This document shows positions 41,223 to 51,812 of a stretch of 64,000 bases of DNA, piece by piece. A program made the translations under genes and the position numbers. The notes beneath the pieces are model-generated. The model was given only the letters and a program-made list of their open reading frames with translations. It was not told the DNA's origin and did no database searches. The stretch spans positions 248,001 through 312,000 of the forward strand of contig NC_020187.1 in assembly GCF_000315915.1 (NCBI RefSeq), written 5' to 3'. The DNA is from Henningerozyma blattae CBS 6284. Its lineage: Eukaryota; Ascomycota; Saccharomycetes; Saccharomycetales; Saccharomycetaceae. The stretch's first letter is position 1; the number at the start of each line of letters is the position of its first letter.

Positions 41223-42521
41223 TTAATTGTTTGCGAATCTTCGACGAGCGATTGTGGAATTGGAAATGCTCAAGTTTTCAGGGGAGAAAGTGGTCATGGA
41301 ATGAACCATGGAACTCTTTTGAGAATGGCGGATTTTTCTTGAATAAGTAAGCGTAGTTGCTATGAGAGAACTTGCATCCTTTATAGTGGAATTCTTCTCT
41401 ATATTTGAATTTGGTAAGTTGAATAATCCATTTTCTGTGAGTTTAGTATGGAATTCGTGCACTGTCATTGTGGAAAGTGTAGATGCTGAAGTGGTGGAAG
41501 AGGAAGCAGATGAAGAAGAGGAATCGACTAAAGTAGTTTCGTCATCTCTTTGAAATTGTGATGTGATACATGATTCTTCGTCTTTCAGCCAAGGATCGTT
41601 TAATAGGTCTTCCAATGACCATCTCTTGTCTGGGTCAATTTGTAATAGATTAGAGACACATCTCTTTGCATCATTGGAAACGTCATTCCACCAAGGTTCA
41701 ATGAATGAATAATCACCATGGATGATCTTGTAAGCGATTCTATCTCTTGAATGAGCGTCTTCGAATTCATTATCATCAAAGAAAGGTGGGAATCCACAAA
41801 GCATTGTGTATAGGACACAACCGATGGCCCAAATATCGATTCTATTATCATAACCGGATGGATATCTTCCCAACCCAGTCTTGATTAATTCCGGAGCAGA
41901 ATAACCTAAAGTGCCACATGGAGAGAATGCAGTTTGACCTTGGTGTAAGATTGTACTTAGACCGAAATCTGCCAAGAAAATACCCAAATCGTCATCTTCT
42001 GATTTTTGCATGGTTTTGTTTAATAGGATATTTTCAGGTTTGATATCTCTATGGACGATCCCCTTTTTATGTAAATTTAAAACGACTTGAGCTAATTTTT
42101 TGATGATTAATTTACATTTAGCTTCAGATAAGAAAGTATATTTGATGATTTCATCGAATAATTCACCATTGGGGATATAATCCATGATTAGATAATAATG
42201 TTTTTTACCTTCAATGAAATTATGGATAGGAATGATGCCTTCGATATTAGAAGCAATTGAATGGATTAATAATTCATTCTTGACAGTATTATTTTTATTG
42301 ATAGATTTCCTCATTGACTTGATTGCCAAGAGTTTTTTAGGGTTAGAAATGTGTGTAGCCAGGTAAACTTTGGCGAAGGCGCCTTTGCCCAAACGCGAGT
42401 GGATTGTATAATTGAGTAAATCCTTTTGCTTCTTCGTGGTCTTGTGAGTGGGCATCGATGTTAAGCTGGTGGTGGCATGAATATGTTGTTGATGGATAAC
42501 TGGTATAGTTAACGTAGACAT
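41223..42521 (-). CDS. RCK2: MAPKAP-type serine/threonine kinase, Rck1/Rck2 family
   Basis: A 432-residue kinase starting MSTLTIPVIHQQH. An in-frame ATG 41 codons upstream would add a KQTN repeat from a TTTG microsatellite, so I prefer the internal start. The domain spans about residues 30-330. It has glycine loop LGKGAFAKVY, VHRDIKPENILL, LADFGLS, activation segment SPCGTLGYSAPELIK and WAIGCVLYTMLCGFPPFFDD. The last motif and EPWWNDVS are typical of Rck1/Rck2, substrates of Hog1. It is divergent from IRC20, as RCK2 (YLR248W) is from IRC20 (YLR247C). It is shorter than Rck2 (610) because both tails are reduced. Confidence 0.85.
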   Translation of the reverse strand: MSTLTIPVIHQQHIHATTSLTSMPTHKTTKKQKDLLNYTIHSRLGKGAFAKVYLATHISNPKKLLAIKSMRKSINKNNTVKNELLIHSIASNIEGIIPIHNFIEGKKHYYLIMDYIPNGELFDEIIKYTFLSEAKCKLIIKKLAQVVLNLHKKGIVHRDIKPENILLNKTMQKSEDDDLGIFLADFGLSTILHQGQTAFSPCGTLGYSAPELIKTGLGRYPSGYDNRIDIWAIGCVLYTMLCGFPPFFDDNEFEDAHSRDRIAYKIIHGDYSFIEPWWNDVSNDAKRCVSNLLQIDPDKRWSLEDLLNDPWLKDEESCITSQFQRDDETTLVDSSSSSASSSTTSASTLSTMTVHEFHTKLTENGLFNLPNSNIEKNSTIKDASSLIATTLTYSRKIRHSQKSSMVHSMTTFSPENLSISNSTIARRRFANN

Positions 42522-42552
42522 TGTTTGTTTGTTTGTTTGTTTGTTTGTTTGT
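42522..42552. repeat. (TTTG)n tetranucleotide repeat
   Basis: About seven TTTG units just upstream of the preferred RCK start codon, in the predicted 5' leader. If the longer frame were translated, it would encode a KQTN repeat. Confidence 0.85.
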
Positions 42553-43652
42553 TTGCTTATGGTTTGTATAATTGTGTATGTGTGAGTATACGGATCTATA
42601 AAGTTGAAGTTTGTATTAAGGTCCATCGACAAGATCAAAACCAATACAAGAGATGCTTTGACGTAGCTTATATATCAAGTATTTTGTTGCTACCGGATTG
42701 CCTTTATTCCATTTCAAACCGGTTGTCAAGTAAACAATACAATCTACAATGATTGGACTACCATCACGTATTCTACCCACTACTAAGCTGATCATCAATC
42801 AATTAAGAATTTTTCCGGAGTATGCCTGCTTTAATCAGCAGCCACGATTAATTAACCCGTTTATTGAAAAATAAAGTCTTTTATTGATTGGAGGATCGAG
42901 TGGGTTAGGCAGTGGGTGATTGGACCTTTTACCCAGGACACACCCTCTTCGCTCACGTGCCATGAAAGATATTCCTTTTGAAAAAATAACTCCAATCGAC
43001 GATTCTCCAGTTTTAGAAAACTACTTGCCCAGTAAATTTGCCCACTGATAACAGAATTAATCCGTTTCTAGAACTGGCCAAGTAACCCGCGCAGCTAATA
43101 GGAGATTAAAAGAGACGGAAGAGACTGTAAGAGATTATTCCGACATTCCACAGAAAATAGGTGCAAGTCTGACTGTCTGTCACAAAGCGGCGATTCCCCG
43201 AAACGGAATGGGCCACGGTGCGGATCCTTTTTGCCTGAGGGTCAAGAATGCCTTCTATGGCAACTGAAAAAAAAGAAACGTCTGAAAAAATGACTGGAGA
43301 ACGAAGGCAGCCCGAAGGCAGGGGCAAGCCAGATTGCCGACGGGGCAATTGGTGCGACAATTTCCGCAGAGGGCCAAGGCAGGTTTCCGAGTATTTCCGA
43401 GTGGGTGGGCACCCTTGCAGTAATGCGGGCGAGATCAGGCCAAACTAGAACTAAGCAAGACAAAGCAAGACAAAGCAAGCCAAAGCAAGCCAATAAGGTC
43501 CAGCGAACAGAGGGTGATGGCAGGACCCTCGTAAATCCCGTGGAGCGCCGTGGGACTTACTGGTTCCGGTAAGTACCGCAGAGGTTTCTTCCTCTAGATG
43601 TGCGGGAAGTCTGCCTATTTGGGAAGTGTAGATCTCGCGTGGCAATAAGTTT
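42553..43652. other. Divergent promoter region RCK2-IRC20
   Basis: About 1.1 kb. The half nearest IRC20 (43080-43600) is unusually GC-rich, with no credible gene although several short overlapping frames occur. A CACGTG lies at 42956. A 10-bp tandem repeat at 43451-43494 is listed separately. Confidence 0.5.
43451..43494. repeat. 10-bp tandem repeat (CAAAGCAAGM)
   Basis: About four and a half head-to-tail units of CAAAGCAAGC/A, 160 bp before the IRC20 frame. Confidence 0.8.
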
Positions 43653-46600
43653 TTGCCCATGAATAATACGAGTGAAATAGATAACAGAGCAATAAAGCAA
43701 GCTTATAGAGTGCAGCATAGTGCAGCAGAGTGCAACAGAGCAGCACATCATAGCAGCAACAAAGAGAGAAGAAGAAAAAATAAAATACCAAGCAGAATGG
43801 CGATAAAGATGCCATCTAATAGTCTTCCACATCAGGTATTTTCCATTCCAGACCCTGTAGCGGTTGCCCAGGTTATTCCGCGGTGGAATTCCTTGCCTTT
43901 ATCGGAATTGCCCAGTACCGATTCCAAGCAGCCGCAAAAGAACGACAAGACAGCCGCTGAGGATCGGCCCATGGCCAAGAAGCGGAAGATTGAGCCGTCA
44001 AGTGTGATGCATGCCCTGCCAGATCTGCAGCTACCGTTTCGGGAAGGTGAAAGGGGTTCCGTGGAACAACAGCAAGAACAGCCATTTCCAAGTGGCAAAT
44101 TGGGGTGGCTGGAAGAGGAGATCGAGTTGGCGGATGTACGGCTGAGATATGACCCAAGGGATGCCGTTTTGGAGTTTATAGCCGAGCAGGACAACGTTAG
44201 TAGGTGCTCAATTCAGTCATTCCAATTGCCTGTTTTAGCGGAGAACCAAGATGTGGCAAATAAGCTTTTATTAGCCTTGGTAGGCTCCTCGCCATCCCTT
44301 ATTCCGACGACTTATAGAGTCACGATTAGTAGGGAAGGAATTAGAATTTCTCGGATCTTTTTCAAGATACAGTTGGATGCGTTTAATAAACTCAACAAGT
44401 ACTTGATCTCGCTCTTGGACTCGTTGTATTATACTCCAGTGTCTTCTTCGTTCTTTGATCAAGATTCATCTAAACCTTTGCATTCGAAATTCAACAAATT
44501 TCTTTTAGATTATACAAAGTCTATTTTACCTATTGCTAACACACGTTCGATCGATATAGATTCTATCCAAAGCCAATTAAACGTTAATCTGTTACCTTTC
44601 CAAAAAGACACTGTTAATTGGTTATTAGATAAAGAGTTGGCTTGCAATGATGATAATAGTTACAATGAGCCGAATCTATTGCAATTCCTTAACAAATACA
44701 TAGCCGTCGGCTACCTCCAGATCTCGCCCGATCTGTTTTATAACAGATTCACCAATTATTTCCTCTCTCAGGATTCTGCATTGCAATTGGCTCGCGCCGA
44801 ACATATTTCCTCTTCTGGAGATGTGCGGGTTTTCGGGACCTCTGGTCTATTGGCTGAAGAAATGGGGTTGGGTAAGACTGTAGAGGTTATATCTTTAATA
44901 TTATTAAACAAATCTCATAGTGCAGGTACTGGAAAGAGGAAAACAAACTTGATTGTTTGTCCCAATGCCATTATCCAACAATGGTTATTAGAATTCGATA
45001 AAATTATTTCTCCCAATTCACATTTGAAAATTTTTCATTATCAAGGATTTAAGCATTACATTCAAGATAAACCATATATAGATTTAGTAGAAATCCTTGA
45101 CGAATTCTCATCTTATGATATCATTATCACCACATATTCCATCATTAAATCAGAATCGCATTATTCGAATTACAAGAGAAATGATTATCGATACATCCCC
45201 ATCATGAAGCATTTGAAATTCTTTAGAATTATAATAGATGAAGCTCAAATGTTAAAAAGTGCAATCTCCTTAGCTATGAAAACAATTCAAGATTTACAAA
45301 CAATACATACTTGGGCTGTATCAGGAACTCCCATTCAAACTATAAAGGATTTCCAAACCATCTTGTCTTGTTTACGGGTTAAACCATTGAATATTTTACC
45401 AAATTTCATCACAAATTTATACAAGGGCAAAAGGAATAATATTCGATTCAATTTAAACGACATTTTACAAATTTTCCAAGATTTGAATTTATCAATTAGA
45501 CATTCCAAAAATGATGTGGCCAACCAAATTAATATCCCCAAACAAACTCATATCTTGGTTCCTTTAAGATTTTATCCAGTGGAAAGGGATAATTACCAAA
45601 CACTTTGGAATGAATTTTTAAAGGATTCCAATTATAATGATAATGGGTCCAATGAAACACATTTATCTCTACGAGAATTGAACCATTGGTTTGCTCAATT
45701 GAGACATTTCTGTTGTCATGCAAGTCCATTAACCAAAACTTATACAGATAATATAAATATGAGCATCTCCTCCATTCAAAACGTGGATGACATTTTAAAT
45801 ACTTTAATCTTGGAAGTACAACGGAAAATTAATTCCAAGATTAAACAGAATTATCAATTGAAAATCCATGAAGCTCAAATCTTGATGGAAATTGACAAAT
45901 CTCCTTTGAAAGCATTGGAAGTTTTAAAAAAATTGGAACAGGATTTACAAAACTCGATTTTTGCCTCCTTGTCCAATGAAACTGAGCTAAAAGATTTACA
46001 ATTACTCTTGCATCAAACTTATTTCTTTATTGCAACAGCTTATTATTTCCTAGGTTCTTATAAATTAGAAATCATTGATAAAACAAACGAAGATACTCAT
46101 TCCTCCACAATGTATTCAGATATTTATTCTCAAGATCAACTTAATACTATCACTGAATTCCAATCCTTGGAAACAATCAATTATAAAATAGCAAATGAAT
46201 TGGAAATTAAAATATTATCCAAAGAAATTCAAACAGTAAATTCGAATATTTCTACAATTAAAAATCAATTGATTGATCAATATGATTCTATTTATTTAAA
46301 TCAGTTAATTCCAAATCCAGATTTGGATCCCGAATATAATGAAATTATCTCTAAATTAAACATTCAATCCATTCAATATAATACCCTGTTGGATCAATTA
46401 AAAGATTTATTATATGTACCTATAAAATTCGATAATGAAACGAAAAATAAAAATTCAAATAATAATACCATTGAGACTACAGAATATGAAAACTCATTGG
46501 ATTTACAAGATAAAATCTTCTCTAATTTGTCAGCTTTAGACTATATTTTAAATAATAGAGATTCTATTATAAATTCAGATGATTCAATTTTAATGAAAAA

Positions 46601-48017
46601 TATTAAAGTGACGAATATAAGAAATTCTTCTGTTTATCAAAAGACTTTATTAGGGGATTTAAAACTTATTCATGGTAAAACTATCAAACAAGTCTTTAAT
46701 GAATTGAAAAATAAAAATATCATTTTGATGAAAAATCAAAATTCTAAAATTGACAACAATTATTTAGATAATTTACTTAAATCATTCAATGATGATATTA
46801 AAAGAGCAAAAATAATTAATAAAAGATTTAATACCATTTATAATTCAAAATTAGAATATTATGCACAATTACAAAAAATTTCAGATTCTTTAACTCAGTT
46901 AAATTTATTAGATGAATCAGATCGAAATAAAATTATATTAGACGTTATTAAGAGGCAAAAATTTGAAAAAAATTTGATAACAATTTCAAATTTAAATTCA
47001 AGATTAAAATTTTTAAATCAAAATAAAATCTTACAAGATATTTCTTCAACAGAATCCATTTTGAATTGTTCCATTTGTTTAACTAGTATTGAAATCGGTT
47101 CCATTTTAAAATGTGGTCATTATTATTGTCAAGATTGTATTTGGAATTGGTTAGAGAAGAGTAAAAAAAAAAATTGTCCCATTTGTAAAATTGAAACAAA
47201 TATTAATGATACTTATAATTTTAAATTCGATTCTACTAATAATGAGGCAACAATATTGAACCATGAAATTCAATCCATTCCTAAAATTAATAAAGAGAAA
47301 AAAAGAAATACAACTTTTGAGTTCTTTAATGATAATCAATATGAGCAATTTAAAGATTTAAATTTAGTTCATAAAATGTCAATAAGAGATAAATTTGGTG
47401 CCAAAATTGATTTCATTATCAAATTAATCTTATATTTAAAAGTTAAATATGAGAATGAAAATGAAAATGAAATTGAAATTGAAAACAATTTCAATAAAAT
47501 TTCACCTCCACAAATATTAATGTATTCCCAAAATTTAGAATTCTTAAAAATTATTTCAAAAGTTTTAGAAATACATGATATTAAATTTATCTTATCTCTA
47601 TCAAATGTTGCCAATATTGGAAGTAAAATCTCACAATTTACCAAAGATTCTTCAATTACATGTCTTTTATTAAATGTTAAATCGTTAGGTTCAGGTTTAA
47701 ATTTATTAAATGCTCAGCATATTTTTTTACTTGATCCAATTATAAACAAATCTGATGAGTTACAAGCAATTAATAGAAATTATCGTATTGGTCAAAATAG
47801 TAATACTTTTATTTGGAATTTCATGATTCAAAATTCAATTGAAGAAAATATCTTGACTTATAAATGTAAAATTAATTCACAACTGAAAAGAAATATCGAG
47901 ATGAATGATAATATAGGCTTGAGTAATATAACTGAATTTAACGAAAGTGATTCAAAGACAAATTTAGATATACCATTGGATCATCTATGGAATTGTTTTT
48001 TTCAACACATTTTGTAG
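43653..48017 (+). CDS. IRC20: SNF2/RAD5-like ATPase and RING E3 ligase Irc20
   Basis: A 1454-residue Swi2/Snf2-family protein. ATPase motif I is GLLAEEMGLGKTVEVISLI (about 399). The Walker B box is IIIDEAQMLKS (about 528), and motif III is TWAVSGTPIQT. A long insert precedes a C3HC4 RING finger (CSICLTSIEIGSILKCGHYY to CPICK, about 1137-1177). Helicase C-terminal motifs end in QAINRNYRIGQ. RING embedded between the helicase lobes is typical of Irc20/Rad5/SHPRH. It acts in recombination control and ubiquitin signalling in the nucleus. The true start may be Met49 or Met53 instead of the first Met, since the first 48 residues are low-complexity. Confidence 0.94.
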   Translation: MPMNNTSEIDNRAIKQAYRVQHSAAECNRAAHHSSNKERRRKNKIPSRMAIKMPSNSLPHQVFSIPDPVAVAQVIPRWNSLPLSELPSTDSKQPQKNDKTAAEDRPMAKKRKIEPSSVMHALPDLQLPFREGERGSVEQQQEQPFPSGKLGWLEEEIELADVRLRYDPRDAVLEFIAEQDNVSRCSIQSFQLPVLAENQDVANKLLLALVGSSPSLIPTTYRVTISREGIRISRIFFKIQLDAFNKLNKYLISLLDSLYYTPVSSSFFDQDSSKPLHSKFNKFLLDYTKSILPIANTRSIDIDSIQSQLNVNLLPFQKDTVNWLLDKELACNDDNSYNEPNLLQFLNKYIAVGYLQISPDLFYNRFTNYFLSQDSALQLARAEHISSSGDVRVFGTSGLLAEEMGLGKTVEVISLILLNKSHSAGTGKRKTNLIVCPNAIIQQWLLEFDKIISPNSHLKIFHYQGFKHYIQDKPYIDLVEILDEFSSYDIIITTYSIIKSESHYSNYKRNDYRYIPIMKHLKFFRIIIDEAQMLKSAISLAMKTIQDLQTIHTWAVSGTPIQTIKDFQTILSCLRVKPLNILPNFITNLYKGKRNNIRFNLNDILQIFQDLNLSIRHSKNDVANQINIPKQTHILVPLRFYPVERDNYQTLWNEFLKDSNYNDNGSNETHLSLRELNHWFAQLRHFCCHASPLTKTYTDNINMSISSIQNVDDILNTLILEVQRKINSKIKQNYQLKIHEAQILMEIDKSPLKALEVLKKLEQDLQNSIFASLSNETELKDLQLLLHQTYFFIATAYYFLGSYKLEIIDKTNEDTHSSTMYSDIYSQDQLNTITEFQSLETINYKIANELEIKILSKEIQTVNSNISTIKNQLIDQYDSIYLNQLIPNPDLDPEYNEIISKLNIQSIQYNTLLDQLKDLLYVPIKFDNETKNKNSNNNTIETTEYENSLDLQDKIFSNLSALDYILNNRDSIINSDDSILMKNIKVTNIRNSSVYQKTLLGDLKLIHGKTIKQVFNELKNKNIILMKNQNSKIDNNYLDNLLKSFNDDIKRAKIINKRFNTIYNSKLEYYAQLQKISDSLTQLNLLDESDRNKIILDVIKRQKFEKNLITISNLNSRLKFLNQNKILQDISSTESILNCSICLTSIEIGSILKCGHYYCQDCIWNWLEKSKKKNCPICKIETNINDTYNFKFDSTNNEATILNHEIQSIPKINKEKKRNTTFEFFNDNQYEQFKDLNLVHKMSIRDKFGAKIDFIIKLILYLKVKYENENENEIEIENNFNKISPPQILMYSQNLEFLKIISKVLEIHDIKFILSLSNVANIGSKISQFTKDSSITCLLLNVKSLGSGLNLLNAQHIFLLDPIINKSDELQAINRNYRIGQNSNTFIWNFMIQNSIEENILTYKCKINSQLKRNIEMNDNIGLSNITEFNESDSKTNLDIPLDHLWNCFFQHIL

Positions 48018-51000
48018 AGAATTTTTATCATATATCTCATTAACTTTCCACAAATGTTGTTGTTGTTGTTTTATTTTTTTATATAAAGATATTTCTATTA
48101 TGAGCTTTAAATATTTGTTACTATTTTTGTACGTATACCGAAACATTTAATTGATACACAAGATTTCACAGGTAACGTTTAAATCTCATAAATATTCCAT
48201 GAGATATTTTTAATTGTTTTAAAGTATCTTTGTTGTTATTGTTATTTGATTGAAATTCCTTTTTTCATCATTTAAGAAATGGCCCAAGAAATTTTTGTAA
48301 TTTTTGGAAATTAATTTTTTTAAAAGATTAATTAAAAAATGACATATCATTTTTTAATTCTGTTTTTTTTTTATGCAAGTTTCATAGAAAATTATTTCAC
48401 TAAAATGATATATGCAAGTAGTTTAATATATTGTAGATCATTAATCAACAAGACACGGCGAGGTAGAAGCATGCAGTTTATTTTCTTCACTTCCTTTAAG
48501 AAAAAAACTAGATAACTATATCACAACTGAAGTCTACTAGAATTAAATAAATTGGTATAATAAATTTGCAAGACAGGCCTGGGCCCAAAATATTTTAGTA
48601 TAGGGTTCACACGTAACAACTTTAACAGTATTCTTGATTATTCACGTGTATATTATCAGCAACAAGAGAAAAAATTACAAACTCACAGAAAAAAAAATTT
48701 TTGTCTTTTTTTCGAATATCTTGAAATTCTTAAACTTTTTTTTTGATAAGATATCACTTTTATTAAATTAACAAGGGTGGTGAGTACTCGATAATTGAAT
48801 TGCATGCTTAGACTATTCAAGTTAGGTATTATTACTAAAAAAAACATCCTTTACATCATGGGTGATACGATTATGAGGTTTAAACGTTATTATTACCATA
48901 ATGAATTGAGTACTATAAGTAACATCATTAGATGTCATAGTAAATAACAGTATGGTGATTAGATGTCATAGTAAATAACAGTATGGTGATTAAATGTCAT
49001 AATAGATAAGCTTATATTGTTTAAATGTCATGATTTATTCCGGTACTGCTCAAGAAACTGCTTTTGTTGCTCGGACTTTTCGAAATAAGAAATTTGCTAA
49101 TAATAGCACATATACTATATTTGGAAATTAGATAAAAATAATTTTAGAATGATTTAGATGGCATACTTACGAAGGAGATACTTCTATTTAGAGACAAGTT
49201 TTGGATAATTGTGATTTCTCACTTGCTTAGATTGATTTTATAGGTTGAAAAAGTTTCTAAATATACATTGATAAGGCTTATTAGCTCTAGTAATTTTAAT
49301 TAGTAAGTTTTATTTGATTTTTTTTCTATAACTAATTAATAAGAAGGAATTTTATAGGACTACTTTTCTTTTACTGCCATTATTCAATTTACATTCACGT
49401 GATGTGATTGTTTTCATAATAGTTGTGACGTTCTTTGATAGGTTGAATGGATTTTTCAAAACTTCTAAAAACTCCTCTAATTAGTGATAAATGATTCTAA
49501 AAGGAAATAGCTTCCGGGAATTTTTAAAAATTCTATAGCCCCAATTAACTATGTAAATAAATAAATTGAAAATTAAACTAAATCAAAAGCGATGTATAAC
49601 ACCTGAATACTATTTTTCTTAATAATGGATTCAAATTTAAAGCATATTATCACAATGCACACAAAGAATGAAACTCATACGATTTTGAGAAGCAAGTTAT
49701 TCTGCGCATTGATTTAATTGGTTTAGTCAAGTCTATGAATCTCTAAGCTGACATGTCAACAAGGTTTTAATAGAAATAAGACAATTGAGTATGTTTGTTT
49801 GTTAGGTAGAAGAAATGGTGATACTTATTAAGCATAGGGGGTAGTTAGGAACAATACTTGAGTATCTTAAACTCTGCCAAAGTATGTGACTGAAATTAAA
49901 TGTTAAGCTTGAGGCTTATATGGTGATGCCCTATAATTGAATAACAAACATGATACAATTTTCAGGCACCCAATTAATATATTATTGTTGTTATTATCAT
50001 TATTATTATTATTACTATTCGATGGAATGTTATTAAAACAACCTAGGGAGTAATATTTTCAACGATTATTTGTTTTATACAAAAGTTATCGTCCTATGGA
50101 TAGGGGTAAATTTGAAAGTAGGAACAAAACAAAAACATACTCACTACAAAATTTTAAATCTCATGATTTAATGTAACACATGTATTGCAGGTACAATAAG
50201 TGATTGTAAAGAAATAGCGATCCAAAATACAAGCAATAAAACAAACGGTCTTATCTCGAAAATGTATGAAAAGCAAGCAAGTTCAAAACGTTTTACACAA
50301 TTAAATCCACGATTTATCTCAACCTTGCGTGGAATGTGTTGAAGTATGACATTTGTAAGGAACTTGTTATAGAATACAGAAGAGATGGTATGTCTCAATT
50401 CCCTTTGGATGTGTAACTTTAATGTACTTGTCCACAATGACTACTATGACAAATGCACAGTTATAAAAATATAAATAATGCAAGCCTGAGTCTAGCTATC
50501 CATATTGGATTAATCAAGTAATAAATTGCTATTCTTGCTCTAAAAACACTATTTGTCATATTCACCAAATGGTATACAGCTGAAACTTTTTGCGATGAAG
50601 CAAATTAACCTTTCCAGGAATTATCAAGATATCTCAGCTACCCGTTCTGTAAATTTTTGTCAAGATTGACGCCGGGATCTTTTCGGAAACTAACCACAAT
50701 TTACTGACACATATTTTCCTAATTGGGACGGGAAACGGCAGTTAATGGAAATATTAGCAAGCAGTCTTGTCGTGTATTATTTGTCCATTTGTCATTATCC
50801 CTAAAAAGTATGAGTCCAAAAGGCTATTTCCTGTTATGAAACAGTTACGGATACTATTACACTGATGGCATGCAAATATTATATTTTACGTTACTTCTGC
50901 GACTCTTCAATACCCAATCTGTAACCTAAGTTTACTAAGGTCTGCCCCTCGTCGTTGGCTGTTCCCAAAGTTTTATTGAAACGGGCATCTAGAACGACAG

Positions 51001-51551
51001 TTTGAAATTTGTAAACGCGATACAAGTTTAATGATGAATTCCTTTTGGGCTTAGTTTTGCAACACTAAACTTTCCTGATATCTCCGTTGCAAAACTTTCT
51101 TTTCCAATCATGTTTGGATAGAATTTACAGGCTCCCCGCCATTTTATCATCATCAGACAGCTTCCCCGCCAATAAATCTCCGCTGATGGTTTAAGAGATA
51201 TGTTTACCCTTCGCCATAAATGTGGATCCCTTTGCCTAATTCACTATCCTGACTACTAGCAAGTGGCATAGGATATATTTGTTGAGACAGCCCATTCAGT
51301 TGTTATTGTTTCCATCAACTAATTTGAATCACTAGGACTCATTTAATTTATTTCTTAGCTATATATATTGGTTGCCTACACTTTATATGATCATCGTGGT
51401 CCTTCAGTAACCTCACCTTATCAACTCGGTTACTATTTTCAACTCATTATGAAACTTAATGCTCTTAACTGTTAGCTTGACTAATGAAGAAAATAGTTTT
51501 CTTCTCATTTGTGTCTTCATAAGGCATTGAAATAAACAATGAAACTCATGA
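48018..51551. other. Gene-poor intergenic region
   Basis: About 3.5 kb with no credible protein gene. It contains a 31-bp direct repeat (48929-49018), (TTA)n tracts near 49985-50015, and a moderately GC-rich block at 50880-51240 with promoter-like CCCCGCC repeats but no gene after it. The longest frame (50168-50437, minus, 89 codons) matches nothing I know. Confidence 0.5.
48929..49018. repeat. 31-bp tandem repeat, nearly three copies
   Basis: The unit TGTCATAGTAAATAACAG plus TATGGTGATTAGA occurs twice exactly, and a third partial copy with changes follows (TGTCATAATAGATAAG). Confidence 0.85.
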
Positions 51552-51559
51552 CGCGTGAA

Positions 51560-51812
51560 TAATCTTATGACGTGCAATAGTCTTATTACGTGCACTAGTC
51601 TTATTACCTTCAATAGTCTTATTACCTTCAATAGTCTTATTACCTTCAATAGTCTTATTACCTTCAATAGTCTTATTACCTTCAATAGTCTTATTACGTG
51701 CACTAGTCTTATTACCTTCAATATTCTTATTACGTGCACTAGTCTTATTATGTTCAATATTCTTATTACGTGCACTAGTCTTATTATGTTCAATATTCTT
51801 ATTACGTGCACG
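51560..51812. repeat. 18-bp minisatellite, about 14 copies
   Basis: Units are CTTATTACCTTCAATAGT and variants CTTATTACGTGCACTAGT and CTTATTATGTTCAATATT. The left half is nearly homogeneous; in the right half two variants alternate, making a 36-bp higher-order unit. Because 18 is a multiple of 3, frames stay open on both strands (51555-51860 plus; 51413-51889 minus). The minus frame begins with ATG and reads 158 codons with a VIRLLK repeat, probably an artefact. Confidence 0.9.

Noticed and set aside
42522..42644. 41-residue KQTN-rich extension of the Rck kinase
   Set aside because: It is encoded by a TTTG microsatellite; the Met after it gives a normal kinase start.
43832..44194. 120-codon minus-strand frame inside IRC20
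   Set aside because: It lies opposite a long conserved coding frame and has no recognisable motif.
50670..50710. TTTTCGGAAACTAA as a point-centromere CDEIII element
   Set aside because: On the reverse strand only the TTTCCGAAA core fits; the flanking TGTTT.TG and A-run positions fail, and no CDEI plus about 80-bp AT block lies at the right distance. CCGAA cores at 48138, 51910 and 2770 fail too.
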